Origin: Parasphingopyxis lamellibrachiae
GTDB lineage: Bacteria; Pseudomonadota; Alphaproteobacteria; Sphingomonadales; Sphingomonadaceae
NCBI RefSeq assembly: GCF_003385775.1
Contig: NZ_QRDP01000004.1
Location: 2,506,957 to 2,570,956 of the forward strand
Length of the DNA: 64,000 nucleotides
Direction of reading: 5' to 3'
The notes under the pieces are model-generated. The model saw only the letters and a list, made by a program, of their open reading frames with translations. It searched no databases and was not told the origin of the DNA. Positions 8,569-16,454 of the stretch are shown one piece after another. Every line of letters starts with the position of its first letter. Within the stretch, counting starts at the first letter, position 1. A program made the translations under genes and the position numbers.

Positions 8569-8979
8569 ATGAAGCAAATAGGACTCAGCGTAGCACTACT
8601 AGTTCTGGGCAACGTCAGCGCTGCGAATGCCCAGCAGTGGGCCGAAGCACCTGTCTATATCGGCCAGAATTCGACTGGCTCTGTTTGGACAATTCGCGCG
8701 GAGGATATGCCTGCCGAAAACGACGATGTTCAAATATGGGTGCATATCGATCATTCGTCGGATCAGTCTACAAGCGCTCAGACAACCCGTGAACTCTATG
8801 ATGTTTCTTGCAAACAACGAACCACAAGATTGATCAGAAGCGTGCGCTATGGTCCTGATGGCTCTGTTTTGGGCACCTATGACGGTAGCTTATGGCACTC
8901 TCAAAACATACCAATTGTGCCTGAGTCGATGGGCGAAGCGCTTTGGAATACTCTTTGCGCTCAAGGGCGAAGTCGATAA
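8569..8979 (+). CDS. Secreted protein resembling the surface-adhesin protein E family
   Basis: The product is 136 aa with a signal peptide ending in NAQQ (cleavage near ANA-QQ). The mature part has the pattern of the small adhesin-E-like domain common in Proteobacteria: VQIWVHIDHSSDQS, then LYDVSCKQRTTRLIRSV, YGPDGSVLGTY and IVPESMGEALWNTLC, with two Cys likely to form a disulfide. Family members are periplasmic or surface proteins, mostly of unknown role. The gene lies 172 bp downstream of the lipoprotein gene in the same direction. Its 3' end overlaps the convergent rep-like gene by 90 bp, which is unusual and suggests a past recombination at this joint. Confidence 0.7.
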   Translation: MKQIGLSVALLVLGNVSAANAQQWAEAPVYIGQNSTGSVWTIRAEDMPAENDDVQIWVHIDHSSDQSTSAQTTRELYDVSCKQRTTRLIRSVRYGPDGSVLGTYDGSLWHSQNIPIVPESMGEALWNTLCAQGRSR

Positions 8980-9843
8980 GGATTGAATGATCAAAGTTCT
9001 CTTGCTGGAAGAGATAGAATTTCGTGCTTTTGTCCCGACGTTTTGGGAGGTTGCAGATCGTTTCCCGACGATTACCCCAGTCGGGCTACACCTTAACAAC
9101 CCTATCTCTTTGGCGGATGTCGGGTTGATTCCTTTCAAAAGATACGCGACGACGTTTAGCATGTTGATACTGTAGCCCGTTGGTTCCGAAAACGCCGCCT
9201 TAGCCGATCGCCCTATACATCGGGTTTTGATCACACCCTTTCGATACTTAATTCCTGTAATGCGCCTTAGCCACCGTTGTTGCTTGGGGCCGAGCGAAGT
9301 GTCGATGGGGACGTGTATTGCGATATGAACATGACTACCCTCCCTCAAGCCATTCTCCCGCACCCAAATCCATGCCGTTTGTAGACCGCGCGTGGAGAGC
9401 CAGTCTGAGATCAATTTGATCATCTTGCTAGTTGCCCTCCCAGCTTGCTCATCCTTCACCCCAGCCGCTTCCCAGTGGATGGTGAGTAATCGGTTCAGTG
9501 GCAGGTTTATCTCCCAAGCGTGGATAGCGGCCCGCGCCAAATTGACCGCTTGCTTATTGGTAAGATGGGCACTCCTACCGTTACCCGTGGGACTTGGAGG
9601 GCAGAGCTTGGGCGGGAACCGTGTGCAACCATTAGTATTAGTCTTAAGCGCAATTCCCGTGCCAACCTTAGAAACTGGCTGATTTTCAATATCGCGATGA
9701 ACTTCGTGGTCGGTGACTTTATGCCGGTAATCAGAGTTTTCGTAAGTTTGAACATCTGGCTCAATCGAACCCTCGTTTGCTCGTCCCTGCTTCACTGGAT
9801 TAACCTGCGGGCGGAACGGTATCGATTTGGATGTCGAAACCAT
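8890..9843 (-). CDS. HUH-replicase-like protein of the mobile element
   Basis: The central part reads GLREGSHVHIAIHVP, and HVHIAIH fits the metal-binding HUH motif of rolling-circle Rep, relaxase-like and inovirus Gp2-type proteins. Further on, GYSINMLNVVAYLLKGI contains a Tyr suitable as nucleophile, followed by VIVGKRSATSQNVGTKARN. Proteins of this kind are common on small integrative elements and may replicate or process the excised circle. GTG 9873 and ATG 9843 are both possible starts; ATG is preferred. The frame begins inside the end of the PC4-like gene. The last 40 or so residues run antisense into the adhesin-like gene and look unlike the rest, so the original C-terminus may be lost. 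Confidence 0.65.
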   Translation of the reverse strand: MVSTSKSIPFRPQVNPVKQGRANEGSIEPDVQTYENSDYRHKVTDHEVHRDIENQPVSKVGTGIALKTNTNGCTRFPPKLCPPSPTGNGRSAHLTNKQAVNLARAAIHAWEINLPLNRLLTIHWEAAGVKDEQAGRATSKMIKLISDWLSTRGLQTAWIWVRENGLREGSHVHIAIHVPIDTSLGPKQQRWLRRITGIKYRKGVIKTRCIGRSAKAAFSEPTGYSINMLNVVAYLLKGINPTSAKEIGLLRCSPTGVIVGKRSATSQNVGTKARNSISSSKRTLIIQSLSTSPLSAKSIPKRFAHRLRHNWYVLRVP

Positions 9844-10051
9844 TGGTTGTTGCCCATGTTGAAACAGCGACACTGAGGTCTAGGAGCCGTTCTAAGGGGA
9901 AAGTGCACCCATCTTTCGTTGGACATAGCTCGCCATGATCGTTCTCGAACCAACGGCGAAAATTGGCAAACGTGCGGCCATCATGTTCTGAAACTTCAAG
10001 CCGCCATACATTACCGCGATGCCGATGCTCGAAAATCACGCCCGTCAACAT
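9800..10051 (-). CDS. PC4-like (transcriptional coactivator p15) domain protein
   Basis: The 83-aa product has the single PC4-type ssDNA-binding pattern: VWRLEVSEHDGRTFANFRRW followed by GELCPTKDGCTFPLERL. Bacterial members bind single-stranded DNA and often appear on phages and integrative elements, where they may act in replication or transcription. The start overlaps the end of the excisionase-like gene by 7 bp (ATGTTGA), which suggests coupled translation. Its 3' end overlaps the start of the rep-like gene. Placing it between xis and rep argues for a job in element excision or replication. Confidence 0.75.
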   Translation of the reverse strand: MLTGVIFEHRHRGNVWRLEVSEHDGRTFANFRRWFENDHGELCPTKDGCTFPLERLLDLSVAVSTWATTNGFDIQIDTVPPAG

Positions 10052-10218
10052 GACTGAATCTCTTCGGCGAGCGCCTTTACGCTTTCCACCTTCACGAGCC
10101 GACGACGACCAAGATATGCGGTTTCGAGCCTACCTTCGCTAATCAGTTCGTAGCATTTGCTTCGACCGATACCGAGTGCCTTACCGGCCTCGTGAATTGA
10201 AATAAAAATGGCGTCCAT
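10045..10218 (-). CDS. Excisionase-like MerR/Xis-type HTH protein
   Basis: The 57-aa product carries a helix-turn-helix of the excisionase/DNA-binding domain family: SIHEAGKALGIGRSKCYELI, then GRLETAYLGRRRLVKVES, the small wing with basic residues, and a final helix. Such proteins bend DNA at attachment sites and direct the integrase to excision, or repress element promoters. ATG 10218 is chosen because AGGAG stands seven bases upstream; the open frame extends farther but has no such site. It ends overlapping the PC4-like gene by 7 bp. Confidence 0.8.
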   Translation of the reverse strand: MDAIFISIHEAGKALGIGRSKCYELISEGRLETAYLGRRRLVKVESVKALAEEIQSC

Positions 10219-10306
10219 GGTGAATCTCCTGAGTTTGCAACGCACCGTGATGTGCGTGGAAATCCCAAAAGACTCTCGCTGGACCGAATAAACAATGGAG
10301 CAAGGA

Positions 10307-10978
10307 TTAATCCGAAATACATATTTTTGGTCTGCCTGGCTTGGGTAAATCAGCGGCGGTAATTGGATCTTCGCCGCGTTGAAAATCCACGACCGTTTCA
10401 GAAAGCCCAGGAAACAAAAGTCCATTATCGACGGCCCGGTGGAGATGCCGATAATATGCGTTTCGGATTGCATCTTCTCTAATTCCGAAAATATCTTCAT
10501 CGTCTATCTCGGCAATCGCTCGTCCGATCGTGCCAAGAGTCCTTTTTCGCAGAAGCACTCGGTGGGCAATCAATTCGTCGCGCGCTGCAGATTTCGAACG
10601 AGAATAACTTTCGCCTTGGTCTTCCAGCTCGTCCGGCTTGCGACGACGCACATTTATGACCCATCTTGAGTTGCTTTTTTGCGCAGCAGCAACAAGCAAT
10701 CGGCTTGCCGCTCTTCTTCCGACTAATCCTTCAAGAGTTCGCTCAAGCTCTGTGCCAGCCGCGTTGTTCCCATTTTGCCACTCGCTCGCCAGGTCCAAAA
10801 GTTCGCTGATCTTTTGAGCGGTTCTCCGTTCGGGATCGTTCGCGATCAACTCCGCAGCTAGGCGTTCAAGTTCGCGATCGATTTCTTCGACATTATCCGG
10901 GGTGTTACGCAAAATTTCACTTTCGCGCTCCCTCAGAAATGACAATGTCTTGGATAGGCTGGAGCGTCGGTCCGTCAT
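10307..10978 (-). CDS. Element protein of unknown function downstream of integrase
   Basis: The 223-aa product is mostly helical and rich in charged residues, with SLSKTLSFLRERESEILR near the N-terminus and RRKPDELEDQGESYSRSK in the middle; the C-terminus is basic (PKPGRPKICISD). No domain is recognised. ATG 10978 shares ATGA with the integrase stop, so translation is probably coupled to int and the two are one transcript. A role in control of integration or as a structural partner of the recombinase is possible but not shown by any motif. Confidence 0.65.
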   Translation of the reverse strand: MTDRRSSLSKTLSFLRERESEILRNTPDNVEEIDRELERLAAELIANDPERRTAQKISELLDLASEWQNGNNAAGTELERTLEGLVGRRAASRLLVAAAQKSNSRWVINVRRRKPDELEDQGESYSRSKSAARDELIAHRVLLRKRTLGTIGRAIAEIDDEDIFGIREDAIRNAYYRHLHRAVDNGLLFPGLSETVVDFQRGEDPITAADLPKPGRPKICISD

Positions 10979-12186
10979 TTTGAACGCCGCTGAGCGCCAT
11001 TGGCGACCTCGCCCGTGCACCAACTTCCCCATGCAGCCATCATATGCCTTCGTTGGTCTAAGAAGTCTGTCCTCAGGTAGTGAGCCACTATCTTGTCAGA
11101 AATGCGATGCGCCAACGCCGCTTCAGCTACCTCACCAGGTAAAGCTGATCGTTCTGCTGCCCAATCTCTGAAAGAAGAGCGAAATCCATGGACGGTATAC
11201 GGTAGGCTCAGATCACGAAGAATTTTAAGGAGCGTCATATCGGACAGCGGCTTTCCCAATTTCGTTCCCGGGAAAACAAACTCTGTGCCTGCTATCCGCA
11301 ACTCCTTTGCTCGCTCGAAAACCTGTAAGGCAGAAGAAGACAATGGAACGATGTGTTCCTCGCCAGCCTTCATTCGTTCGGCTGGTATCGTCCAAAGCGC
11401 CGCATCGAAATTCACTTCACTCCATATTGCGCCGCGTATCTCACCTGAACGAACAGCAGTAAGAATTAGTGCTTCTAGAGCCAATCGACCATAGCTTTCA
11501 CGATCACCTAGCTCCCTGATGAAATCGGGAACATCGGAATAAGGCATAGCTGCAAAATGACCCCGTTTTGTGGGTTGTCGAGGGAGACCTTTCGAGACTG
11601 AGCGCATAGGCGCTTCTGTGTCACGCCAGCCGCGAGAATAGGCATAGTCGAGAACCGATCCGATCCGTTGCCGCACCCGCCGTGCCGTTTCAGGCTTTGC
11701 AAGCCAAATGCCATCAAGTGTGTCGAGGATAACCGGTCCATCAATAGCATTGAGGGCTAAGTCACCCAATCGCGGGAAAGCATATGATTGCAGAGTAGAA
11801 AGCCACTGAGCGCGATGTTTACCGTTCTTCCAGCTTTCTTGATGTGTAGCATGATACTCAATTGCAGCTTCTCGAAAAGTTTTGCTGCGAACGTTTTCTT
11901 TTCGCCGTTCTGCGCGCGGGTCTTTGCCGTCCCGCACCATCTTTCTGATACGCAAAGCCTCTTCACGAGCGTCTGCTAACGATACATTCAAACAAGAGCC
12001 GAGACCGTAATCGTGCCGTTTTCCGTTGTGTTGGATACGCAATATCCAGCTCTTTGACCCTTTCGGAGTTACATTAAGGATCAACCCTGACCCATCAGCA
12101 TAGCGCCCAGCCGCACGAAGCGCTTTTACCTTGGTGGCACTCAATTTTCCCACGACGCAATCATTCTTCCCATCAATCTTACCCAC
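10975..12186 (-). CDS. int: P4-type tyrosine recombinase (integrase)
   Basis: The 403-aa product has the P4 integrase architecture. The N-terminal arm-binding DUF4102-like part has KLSATKVKALRAAGRYADG and GLILNVTPKGSKSWILRI, then a SAM-like core-binding region and the catalytic domain. Catalytic residues are visible: Arg in TAVRSGEIRG, His-x-x-Arg in TVHGFRSSFRDWA, His in EAALAHRIS and the Tyr in VAHYLRTDFLDQRR. Length fits the family. It lies next to the tRNA-Ser 3' end and reads away from it, the usual placement when tRNA serves as the attachment site. The enzyme should integrate and, with the Xis-like protein, excise the element. Confidence 0.95.
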   Translation of the reverse strand: MGKIDGKNDCVVGKLSATKVKALRAAGRYADGSGLILNVTPKGSKSWILRIQHNGKRHDYGLGSCLNVSLADAREEALRIRKMVRDGKDPRAERRKENVRSKTFREAAIEYHATHQESWKNGKHRAQWLSTLQSYAFPRLGDLALNAIDGPVILDTLDGIWLAKPETARRVRQRIGSVLDYAYSRGWRDTEAPMRSVSKGLPRQPTKRGHFAAMPYSDVPDFIRELGDRESYGRLALEALILTAVRSGEIRGAIWSEVNFDAALWTIPAERMKAGEEHIVPLSSSALQVFERAKELRIAGTEFVFPGTKLGKPLSDMTLLKILRDLSLPYTVHGFRSSFRDWAAERSALPGEVAEAALAHRISDKIVAHYLRTDFLDQRRHMMAAWGSWCTGEVANGAQRRSK

Positions 12187-12299
12187 ATTAAAGTGCGATT
12201 GAAGGCGAATGTCAACGGAAGGCAGTGGAGGTCTACATCCCCTCTAACCTTATATTTCTGGGGATTGGGTGGAAGAAGGCGGATGCCGGAAAATAATGG

Positions 12300-12315
12300 A
12301 ATGGCGGAGCGGGTG
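12300..12315 (+). repeat. Right attachment-site repeat overlapping tRNA-Ser 3' end
   Basis: This copy is identical to 667-682. It covers the CCA end and acceptor-stem 3' strand of tRNA-Ser(GGA), so the tRNA stays intact on this side. The 113 bp between this repeat and the integrase start (12187-12299) is the likely site of arm-type integrase binding. Confidence 0.85.
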
Positions 12316-12392
12316 GGATTCGAACCCACGATAGGGGGTTACCCTATACACACTTTCCAGGCGTGCGCCTTCGACCACTCGGCCACCGCTCC
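12302..12392 (-). tRNA. tRNA-Ser(GGA)
   Basis: The minus strand folds as a class II tRNA. Acceptor GGAGCGG pairs with CCGCTCC, the anticodon loop is CTGGAAA with anticodon GGA, a long variable arm GTATAGGG/CCCCTAT follows, the T-loop is GGTTCGAATCC, and CCA is encoded. It is the integration target of the neighbouring element and its 3' end is duplicated at 667-682. The other strand holds no gene. Confidence 0.95.
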
Positions 12393-12470
12393 GCATATCC
12401 TGGCAAGCGGATGCACCTAGAGCGGACAGCGGTCTGGCGCAAGGGGTTGGAGCATGGCAAAAGGGCCGTC

Positions 12471-13382
12471 ATGAAAAAGCTATTCCTCCTTACCGCCGCT
12501 CCTTTGCTCCTTGCCGCGCAGGCCGCCGAACCGCTGGCCGAGCCATTGACGCCCGGCGAAGTTATCGCGGCAACCACCGCCGATGACTGGCGGCCGATAG
12601 CGCCGGAAAATCTGCTGGTTATGACGCTGGGCACGGGTGAGGAGATTTACATCGAGCTTGCGGCGATTTTTGCGCCCGTCCATGTCACCAATATCCGCAA
12701 CCTGGCGCGGGCCGGCTGGTATGACGGCATCAGCATAAACCGGGTGCAGGACAATTATGTTGTGCAATGGGGCGATGCGAGTGAGCGCAAGCCGCTGCCG
12801 GAAACCGTCGATCGAAGCGCTCCGGCCGAATATGAATTCGCCATGACGGAATCGCATATTGCAGACTTCGAAACCGTGCAGCAGGGCAATTACGAACCCT
12901 ATTCCGGCTATCTGGAAGGCTGGCCGGCTGCACATGCTCCCCGCGAGGACGGCCAGCGCAGCGGCACGCTGATCCATTGCTATGGCATGGTTGGTGTCGG
13001 GCGCGGCGATAACCCTGATACGGGAACGGGGGCGGAGCTCTACACGGTTATCGGCCATGCACCGCGCCACCTCGATCGCAATATCGCACTGGTCGGCCGG
13101 ATAGTGGAAGGTATCGAAGCCCTGTCCAGCCTGCCGCGCGGGACGGGACCGCTCGGCTTCTATGAAGAGGCCGAACAGCGGGCGCCGATTGCCAGTGTAC
13201 GCCTCGCCAGCGAGATGCCCAAGGCGGAACAGCCGGCTTTCGAAGTGATGCGCACAGATTCCGAGGCCTTTCGTGCATTCGTTCGCGCGCGCGCCAATCG
13301 CACGGGCTGGTTTATACGCCCGGCAGGCGCGGTCGATGTCTGCAATGTCAATCTCCCGATCCGGCGGGCTGAAGCGGATTAA
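12471..13382 (+). CDS. Secreted cyclophilin-type peptidyl-prolyl cis-trans isomerase
   Basis: The product is 303 aa. MKKLFLLTAAPLLLAAQAAE is a signal peptide, which sets the start at ATG 12471 rather than the longer open frame. The cyclophilin fold is recognisable from IFAPVHVTNIRNLARAGWYD, GISINRVQDNYVVQWGD, HCYGMVGVGRGDNPDTGTG and LYTVIGHAPRHLDRNIALVG. The family isomerises X-Pro bonds and would act in the periplasm during protein folding. Catalytic Arg is partly kept (NRVQDNYVVQWGD), while other canonical residues differ, so activity could be low. It stands alone between the tRNA and a cell-wall hydrolase gene. Confidence 0.85.
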   Translation: MKKLFLLTAAPLLLAAQAAEPLAEPLTPGEVIAATTADDWRPIAPENLLVMTLGTGEEIYIELAAIFAPVHVTNIRNLARAGWYDGISINRVQDNYVVQWGDASERKPLPETVDRSAPAEYEFAMTESHIADFETVQQGNYEPYSGYLEGWPAAHAPREDGQRSGTLIHCYGMVGVGRGDNPDTGTGAELYTVIGHAPRHLDRNIALVGRIVEGIEALSSLPRGTGPLGFYEEAEQRAPIASVRLASEMPKAEQPAFEVMRTDSEAFRAFVRARANRTGWFIRPAGAVDVCNVNLPIRRAEAD

Positions 13383-13489
13383 GTATCTTTAGCGCCCCCC
13401 GATGGGCGGTTAACCACCTATTATCGGTACTTTCCCCTGAAACTCGCTTAGCCGGAAAGCTGGAATCTTTCAGGTAAAGGGGCGGCGCT

Positions 13490-14644
13490 TTGGCGGATGC
13501 CGGGACAGTTTTGCCCCGCTGGATGCAGGGGCCATGGGCGGATCGGGCTCCGCTGCGCGCTTCAGGTACGCAGCATGGGTCTGTTTCGCGGGCTGCCCAG
13601 CCAAAAGCCATAGTCTCCGAGCACCTGATTCTGGACCGGGTTGTACAAGCGCCGCCACGCAGGGCGCGCCCGGCCTTGACGGCGCTTGCCGCCATGTTTC
13701 TGGCTTTGACCGGGCTGTTCACACTCAGTGCTGCCGGGCTGGCCGTACCTGAAGCGGGGCTTACCGTGAGGTTGCCGGCGGCAACGCCCTTTACCACTCT
13801 GGCGGGCGAGGGGGAGGGCATCGCTTCGGCAATCGTTTTGACGGATGCCGAACAGGAGGCGATCCGCAGCGCGATAGAGGCGGAGCTCGCCCAGCATTCG
13901 GGATATGACGGCCCGGTGCCGGCGGGGCTTGCCTTTCCCGCCGCGAGTGGCGCCGACCGGGAACGCGCGCTCCAGTGCATGACACAGGCCATCTATTATG
14001 AAGCCGGAACGGAACCCGAGGCCGGCCAGCGCGCCGTTGCGCAGGTGGTGCTCAACCGGGTCCGCCATCCGGGCTATGCAAACAGTATTTGCGGGGTCGT
14101 CTATGAAGGCAGCGAGCGGAGCACGGGGTGCCAGTTCACCTTCACCTGCGATGGTGCGCTCGCAAGGCGGCCGGTCGCCGATATCTGGGCGCGGGCCCAA
14201 CGCTATGCGCGCGAAGCGATCGACGGACGGGCTTTCGGGGAAGTTGGCTACGCCACCCATTATCACACGCTTGACGTATGGCCCTATTGGGGGCGGACGT
14301 TGACGATGACCAACATGATCGGTCGCCACCTGTTCCATCGCCTGCGCGGATCGGCCGGCGGACCGGGTGCGTTTACCCTGCGTTATGCGGGGCGCGAGCC
14401 GTCGCCGCGGCCCTGGCAGCCGCGCGCGAACGAAGCGGAGGTTGCGGCTGAACCGGCCGTCGAACCGGTCGTGGAAATTGTCGACCGCCTTCCGCCTGCG
14501 CCGGCCTTGCGGGAAGGGGCGGTCAATGAGAGCAACCGACGGGAGCCCAACAGCCTACCCGGCAGTCGGCCCATTGAAAATGCGCTTCCGGACTCGCAGA
14601 TTCGCCCCGAATATCGCGATAGCGGGCGCTGGATCGGCAGTTAG
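13490..14644 (+). CDS. SleB-family cell wall hydrolase
   Basis: The 384-aa frame has a transmembrane or signal-anchor segment around residues 65-85 (LTALAAMFLALTGLFTLSAAG). The C-terminal half is the hydrolase_2/SleB domain: CMTQAIYYEAGTEPEAGQRA with the catalytic Glu, QVVLNRVRHPGYANSICGVV, CQFTFTCDG and ATHYHTLDVWPYW. The family cleaves peptidoglycan; alphaproteobacterial copies act in vegetative wall remodelling, not spore germination. The tail after residue 300 is Pro/Glu-rich and disordered. The listed start is TTG behind an AGGTAAAGGGG-like site; a start at ATG 13523 is also possible. Confidence 0.85.
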   Translation: MADAGTVLPRWMQGPWADRAPLRASGTQHGSVSRAAQPKAIVSEHLILDRVVQAPPRRARPALTALAAMFLALTGLFTLSAAGLAVPEAGLTVRLPAATPFTTLAGEGEGIASAIVLTDAEQEAIRSAIEAELAQHSGYDGPVPAGLAFPAASGADRERALQCMTQAIYYEAGTEPEAGQRAVAQVVLNRVRHPGYANSICGVVYEGSERSTGCQFTFTCDGALARRPVADIWARAQRYAREAIDGRAFGEVGYATHYHTLDVWPYWGRTLTMTNMIGRHLFHRLRGSAGGPGAFTLRYAGREPSPRPWQPRANEAEVAAEPAVEPVVEIVDRLPPAPALREGAVNESNRREPNSLPGSRPIENALPDSQIRPEYRDSGRWIGS

Positions 14645-14722
14645 GAGTTTTGTCAGACTCAATCTATCGGTTGGGCGGGCTTGGGCAGCGATTTGCTACC
14701 AAGGAATCTCATATAATAAACT

Positions 14723-15238
14723 CTAGCGCAATCGCAGTTCATCTCCGTTGATTTCCACCGTCCCGACCCGTTCGAGAAAGCTCTGGCCGAGCAGTGAAAC
14801 CGGGAGGTCGCTCTCCGCAACCATCGCCCGAACATTGCGCGTGTCGACGGGCCCCAGGGCCATCCGGTCTATCGTAACGGGTTTGAGCGCGATCTGGCCG
14901 CCAGCGGTCTGCGCGATGGCGGTGAATTCGCCGGGCCGGGCCTGTATACCCGCACGCTGCGCGTCGGCGCGGGACAGGACGACGCTGGTTGCGCCCGTAT
15001 CGATCAGCATGCGGCTGGTTGCGCCATTGATCCGGACATCGGCATAGAAATGGCCGTCGGCGGCGCGGGCGGTGGTGAAGCTTGCGGATCCGTTGCCGGC
15101 GATCTGCATTCCGCTGTCCCGGGTGCCGGAGGCATCGGCCGAGGCCAGAGCTACCGGTACAGGGTCGGGTTCTTGCCCGCCACCCAGAAAGGCGAGGGCG
15201 AGCATGGTCATGCCGATGATCGCGAGCAGCTTTTCCAT
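14723..15238 (-). CDS. Clan AA retropepsin-like aspartic protease, membrane anchored
   Basis: The 171-aa product begins MEKLLAIIGMTMLALAFLGG, a single membrane anchor. The protease domain follows: GHFYADVRINGATSRMLIDT then GATSVVLSRADA, so the active-site motif is D-T-G-A. Later SLLGQSFLERVG is the conserved segment of the bacterial TIGR02281 group. As a single-lobe protease it must dimerise. The domain would face the periplasm. The substrate is unknown. It is convergent with the SleB gene and about 80 bp from it. Confidence 0.85.
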   Translation of the reverse strand: MEKLLAIIGMTMLALAFLGGGQEPDPVPVALASADASGTRDSGMQIAGNGSASFTTARAADGHFYADVRINGATSRMLIDTGATSVVLSRADAQRAGIQARPGEFTAIAQTAGGQIALKPVTIDRMALGPVDTRNVRAMVAESDLPVSLLGQSFLERVGTVEINGDELRLR

Positions 15239-15296
15239 ACGCCCTACTTAGCGCAAGGAGGTTAAACAGCCCTTTCCGGCGTCCAGCGTCGAAAAA

Positions 15297-15533
15297 TCAG
15301 GCGGCCATAGGCGCGAAAGCGTCCGTTTTACCGCGGTTGCGAAACAGGCCGGTGCCTATGGTGAGGCCTCGTTCCAGAGGAAGCGCCGTTGCACAAAAGG
15401 CGCATTCTGCGCTCATCCGTCCGACGATCCAGTGTGCACGGCCGCAGCCGGGGCAATGGTTGGTTTCGTTCGCACGGTAGACGATGCGAAATCCCAACCG
15501 GGCCGGATTAAAGGCAGTATGGTCGTGAAACAT
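15297..15533 (-). CDS. Small zinc-ribbon protein
   Basis: The 78-aa product has two cysteine pairs, NHCPGCGRAHW and AECAFCATALP, spaced as a compact zinc ribbon. There is no signal peptide, so it is cytoplasmic. No named family is recognised, though short proteins of this pattern are common in sphingomonads. The role could be nucleic-acid or protein binding. ATG 15533 is preceded by AGGAGATAATCG, a good ribosome site. Confidence 0.65.
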   Translation of the reverse strand: MFHDHTAFNPARLGFRIVYRANETNHCPGCGRAHWIVGRMSAECAFCATALPLERGLTIGTGLFRNRGKTDAFAPMAA

Positions 15534-15638
15534 CGATTATCTCCTCAGTGTTCCTGTCGATGGAACGAGTGCGAATATCGATGAACTGAGATGAATTGTC
15601 TGTGACCGAGAGCACCGGTTCCCGTTCATCTTTGGAGA

Positions 15639-16349
15639 TCAATCGGGATGTTCGTCCGGGTTGCGATTGCGCGGGCGGTCTGGCGGAGCGGCGTTGCGCG
15701 GCGGCGGTGTAGTTGCGCGAGGCGGTGCGTTGCGGGGTGCTGCGTTGCGCGGCGGCGCGTTCCGGGGTGCTCGATTGGGCTGGGCCTGGGGCACCTGATT
15801 GCGATTGCCGCGATTGGTGTTCGGGCGCGGCGTGTCTGGCGTCAAAGCCGGGTAGGGGCCGCTCCTGCCGGTGCCCGGCGTAAAGGGCTGCCTGTTGTCG
15901 CCGCGGCTGTCGCGGCGGTTCCGACGCCGGTCGCGGTCACGTCCGTCATGGCGCCGCCTGTAGTCATGGCGGCCGTCATGCCCGCGCCGGGCCCGGCGTT
16001 GCCCTTCCCAGTGCCGGCGATGCCGGTCGGACCAGTTGTGGCGGCGGCCCTGTCGATCATAGATATAATAGGAATATCCGGGATAATAGTAACCGTCATA
16101 CCAACCATAGGGGCCGTAATCATTGTAAAAGAGGCTGCCATATCCATAGCCGTTTCGCGCGACATAACCGGCATCTTCACAATCTGCGTACAGATAGCCG
16201 TCCTTGTCAAAGCATTCGGCCGGATAGTCATTTCTGGCATAGCCATCGCCATAATAGCCGGGGCCATAGCCATCATAGATAGTGCAGGCCGAAAGGCCAG
16301 CGACTGCCGCTAGCAACAGCGGAATTCGTACAATGCTAACTGGCCCCAT
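15639..16349 (-). CDS. Tyr/Gly-rich, then Arg/Pro/Asn-rich low-complexity lipoprotein
   Basis: The 236-aa product starts MGPVSIVRIPLLLAAVAGLS followed by AC, a lipoprotein signal with lipobox LSAC. The mature protein has three compositional blocks: Tyr/Gly-rich (GYGPGYYGDGY, YGWYDGYYYPGYSYYIYD), Arg/His/Asp-rich (RRRHDGRDRDRRRNRRD), and a Pro/Arg/Asn tail with repeated APRNAPPRNA units. No enzyme domain is seen. Such proteins are envelope-attached and perhaps bind polyanions or wall material. The repeat tail produces a long open frame on the other strand, which is a shadow. Confidence 0.7.
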   Translation of the reverse strand: MGPVSIVRIPLLLAAVAGLSACTIYDGYGPGYYGDGYARNDYPAECFDKDGYLYADCEDAGYVARNGYGYGSLFYNDYGPYGWYDGYYYPGYSYYIYDRQGRRHNWSDRHRRHWEGQRRARRGHDGRHDYRRRHDGRDRDRRRNRRDSRGDNRQPFTPGTGRSGPYPALTPDTPRPNTNRGNRNQVPQAQPNRAPRNAPPRNAAPRNAPPRATTPPPRNAAPPDRPRNRNPDEHPD

Positions 16350-16454
16350 GATTATGCTCCTGCACCGGGAATTCAGCCCCGTTTTGAGAGCGGTAATCTA
16401 GCGATTACAGATTGAACGCTGTCTGAACCGGCTGGTTCCCGGGCCCGATTCAGT

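Larger units (their letters stand above)
667..12315. mobile_element. Integrated genomic island in the 3' end of tRNA-Ser(GGA), with defence-type cargo
   Basis: The element is bounded by identical 16-bp direct repeats at 667-682 and 12300-12315; the right copy includes the CCA end and acceptor stem of tRNA-Ser(GGA). A P4-type integrase gene sits 116 bp inside the intact tRNA end, the usual layout of tRNA-targeting islands. The length is 11.65 kb. Contents from left to right are a NACHT/nuclease protein, an unknown nuclease-like protein with a small partner, a lipoprotein, an adhesin-E-like protein, an HUH-like replication protein, a PC4-like protein, an excisionase-like HTH protein, an unknown protein and the integrase. 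No relaxase, capsid or type IV secretion gene is present, so spread would need a helper or excision only. Confidence 0.88.

Noticed and set aside
13383-13489. CRISPR or tandem repeat arrays anywhere in the window
   Set aside because: No regularly spaced direct repeats were seen here or elsewhere; the repeats found are att copies, hairpins and coding low-complexity.
15648-16313. 221-codon plus-strand frame opposite the low-complexity lipoprotein
   Set aside because: Val/Ala/Ile-rich shadow of the Tyr/Gly/Arg-rich repeats.
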